Shown: piece after piece, positions 63,701 through 64,000 of the stretch
How positions within the stretch are numbered: the stretch's first letter is position 1
Layout: each line of letters opens with the position of its first letter
Assembly (NCBI RefSeq): GCF_002797815.1
Contig: NZ_PGFJ01000001.1
Span: 744,001-808,000, forward strand
Source of the DNA: Mucilaginibacter auburnensis
Lineage (GTDB): Bacteria > Bacteroidota > Bacteroidia > Sphingobacteriales > Sphingobacteriaceae
Direction of reading: 5' to 3'
Length of the DNA: 64,000 bases
Position numbers and translations under genes: made by a program
The notes under the pieces: model-generated
What the model saw: the letters and a program-made list of their open reading frames with translations, nothing else
Database searches by the model: none
What the model was told of the DNA's origin: nothing

Positions 63701-64000
63701 TAAAATAGATGCAAACGATGAGACTTATCTTGGTTACAACCCAACCCCTTTAATTACTTATGGTTTCACCTTAGGTGCTAACTGGAAAGGTTTTGACGCA
63801 AGCTTCTTCTTCCAGGGCGCTGCAAAAACTTTAATCGGGGTGCAAAACTTCCTTACAGTTCCTTTCAGCAACAATAGCAGTAACACCGGTTATGAGTATT
63901 ATGACAACCGTTGGACCCCATCTAATGATATGAGTGCAAAATACCCAAGAGCATCATCTGCACCTTATAATAATGACATGCAGGGTTCTGATTTTTGGTT
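60798..64000 (+). CDS. SusC/RagA family TonB-dependent outer membrane receptor, 3' end outside the window
   Basis: About 1067 residues are visible and the frame is open to the edge. After a long signal region (KFLIMSKCILLLVIISTLQSF) comes an STN domain (INLHNVSLKTALKEIAKKSDYRF) that would contact FecR, then a carboxypeptidase-regulatory-like domain (VTDNKNQPMPGVTVFE), a plug domain (NEVVVVGYGTQKRASVTGAV; VDPNAIETVTVLKDAAAT; GANGVILITTKQG) and a beta barrel. A Ca-type loop lies near DDKNGDGVINAADG. It imports a ligand with a SusD partner, which should lie just outside. Confidence 0.95.
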   Translation, partial: MKKNISAALRVRNKRILKFLIMSKCILLLVIISTLQSFSKGYSQDKISINLHNVSLKTALKEIAKKSDYRFLYSDAVVDAVSNKVSLQANDATINQIVAQALAESDLTFKVNANLVLITKPVAIAITVRGKVTDNKNQPMPGVTVFEKSNPTNSTVTDGDGNYSISVADRNSVIVVRFIGFVPKEIPVGTQTSVNVTLEEENATLNEVVVVGYGTQKRASVTGAVSSVKGAELVQAPVPNISNSVLGRVAGVTGRQSNGGQPGSAGNSNLLVRGLSTTGNSAPLIIVDNVRRDNINQVDPNAIETVTVLKDAAATAPYGLGGANGVILITTKQGKTGAPVISLNSYYGIQNGTYMPKVLVAEDYMRLVNEASKNGGGGQINSDDKINNWDANSKKDPDRYPRNNTTDFIKKNAPMQSHNVQLSGGTDRIKYYSNLGFFYQDGMFPQINYTRYTYNMNLEAKVTNTTTFQVSINGSSEIDRGLDPGHNPTNLLRSTYKYIPTDVYKYSNGLWGASNGLSPYATLMSGGYSRGNYDQQLMSASIDQKLPIKGLSIKGVVSYDPNNWYRKQYHKPFYYYVANYNTTPYTYSRAASTSEGLVAYTYLQEYYDRGKNFTYQGYLTYHDTFGKHDINGLIVAEARNSKANNFNARINNYAIDLDELNFGSSNKNDYSISGTSSTTSQLGYVYRLSDTYDGKYTVEATGRYDGHFAFAPGKRYAFFPAFSAGWVLSNEDFMRNVGWINYFKIRGSWGKTGNLVSGGNFQWQDSYQLNNNNYAFGAGTLLQGTSPNTQANPLLTWEVAQKTDIGFESVLFKGKLNLEVGLFKQRRSNMLVNPQTVVSKEYGIGLSQVNGGIMEANGIEITAGTQHKFANGLQLSLSGNFTYANNKLLQTYESAATFNNPNRRRTGRQLGAQFGYKSLGLFHLSDDKNGDGVINAADGYTVNQFDAVLRPGNVKYADLSGPNGVPDGKIDANDETYLGYNPTPLITYGFTLGANWKGFDASFFFQGAAKTLIGVQNFLTVPFSNNSSNTGYEYYDNRWTPSNDMSAKYPRASSAPYNNDMQGSDFW

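Overview
The window is a typical chromosomal stretch from a Bacteroidota bacterium, most likely family Sphingobacteriaceae (Mucilaginibacter- or Pedobacter-like; the genus is inference). Evidence: a PorX-type PglZ response regulator of the type IX secretion system, the LpxC-FabZ fusion, DUF4270 and DUF5687 proteins, a FecI/FecR/SusC trio with an STN domain on the receptor, weak Shine-Dalgarno use, and several TAnnTTTG promoter boxes. No tRNA, rRNA, CRISPR array, prophage or transposase was seen.

Layout. 1-6.8 kb: panC (cut by the left edge), divergent from a half-length glycogen-synthase-like protein, a DUF4270 lipoprotein, glmS, a VOC protein and hisS. 6.8-17 kb: two DUF3857/transglutaminase-like exported proteins in tandem, aat, ruvC, then HIT, greA, a 2-hydroxyacid dehydrogenase and an MBL hydrolase on the minus strand, then recJ. 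17-21 kb: lptB, a GH3-family protein, two small envelope proteins, an enoyl-CoA hydratase. 21-26 kb: the rimP-nusA-infB operon on the minus strand. 26-34.6 kb: tsaE, alanine dehydrogenase, a degenerate histidine-phosphatase-like protein, YihY, an aspartyl-protease/PDZ protein, gluQ, lipA and an ECF sigma/anti-sigma pair. 34.8-38.5 kb (minus): nnr, GNAT, porX. 38.7-46 kb: HD-domain hydrolase, the lipid A genes lpxD, lpxC/fabZ and lpxA, an ABC ATPase, a glycosyltransferase and efp. 46-51.8 kb: marC, rarA, a DUF5687 ABC exporter, GNAT, an AraC regulator. 51.9-58.5 kb: a sugar-oxidation locus. 58.8-64 kb: FecI sigma, FecR anti-sigma and a SusC receptor that runs off the right edge.

How the genes work together. 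The 40-43.3 kb block makes the first steps of lipid A, with fatty-acid dehydration fused to LpxC. lptB elsewhere in the window powers LPS export. The 51.9-58.5 kb locus encodes an exported ThuA/propeller/HEAT protein ending in an azurin-like copper domain, an MFS porter, a sugar 3-epimerase-type isomerase and a Gfo/Idh oxidoreductase, facing an AraC regulator. It fits uptake and oxidation of a sugar or keto-sugar. The FecI/FecR/SusC trio next to it would sense and import a glycan or other ligand.

The most striking unexplained signal is a set of intergenic elements (about 11.4-17 kb and 39.9-45.3 kb). Most are imperfect hairpins whose arms are built from degenerate 7-10-base words. Different elements use unrelated words but share one architecture, and several supply the stop or start codon of the neighbouring gene. 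Other leads: promoter boxes 4-6 nt from the start codons of housekeeping genes (probable leaderless mRNAs), several proteins that have lost catalytic residues, an EF-P with Asn at the functional loop tip, and an SD-preceded two-codon minigene in the SusC leader.
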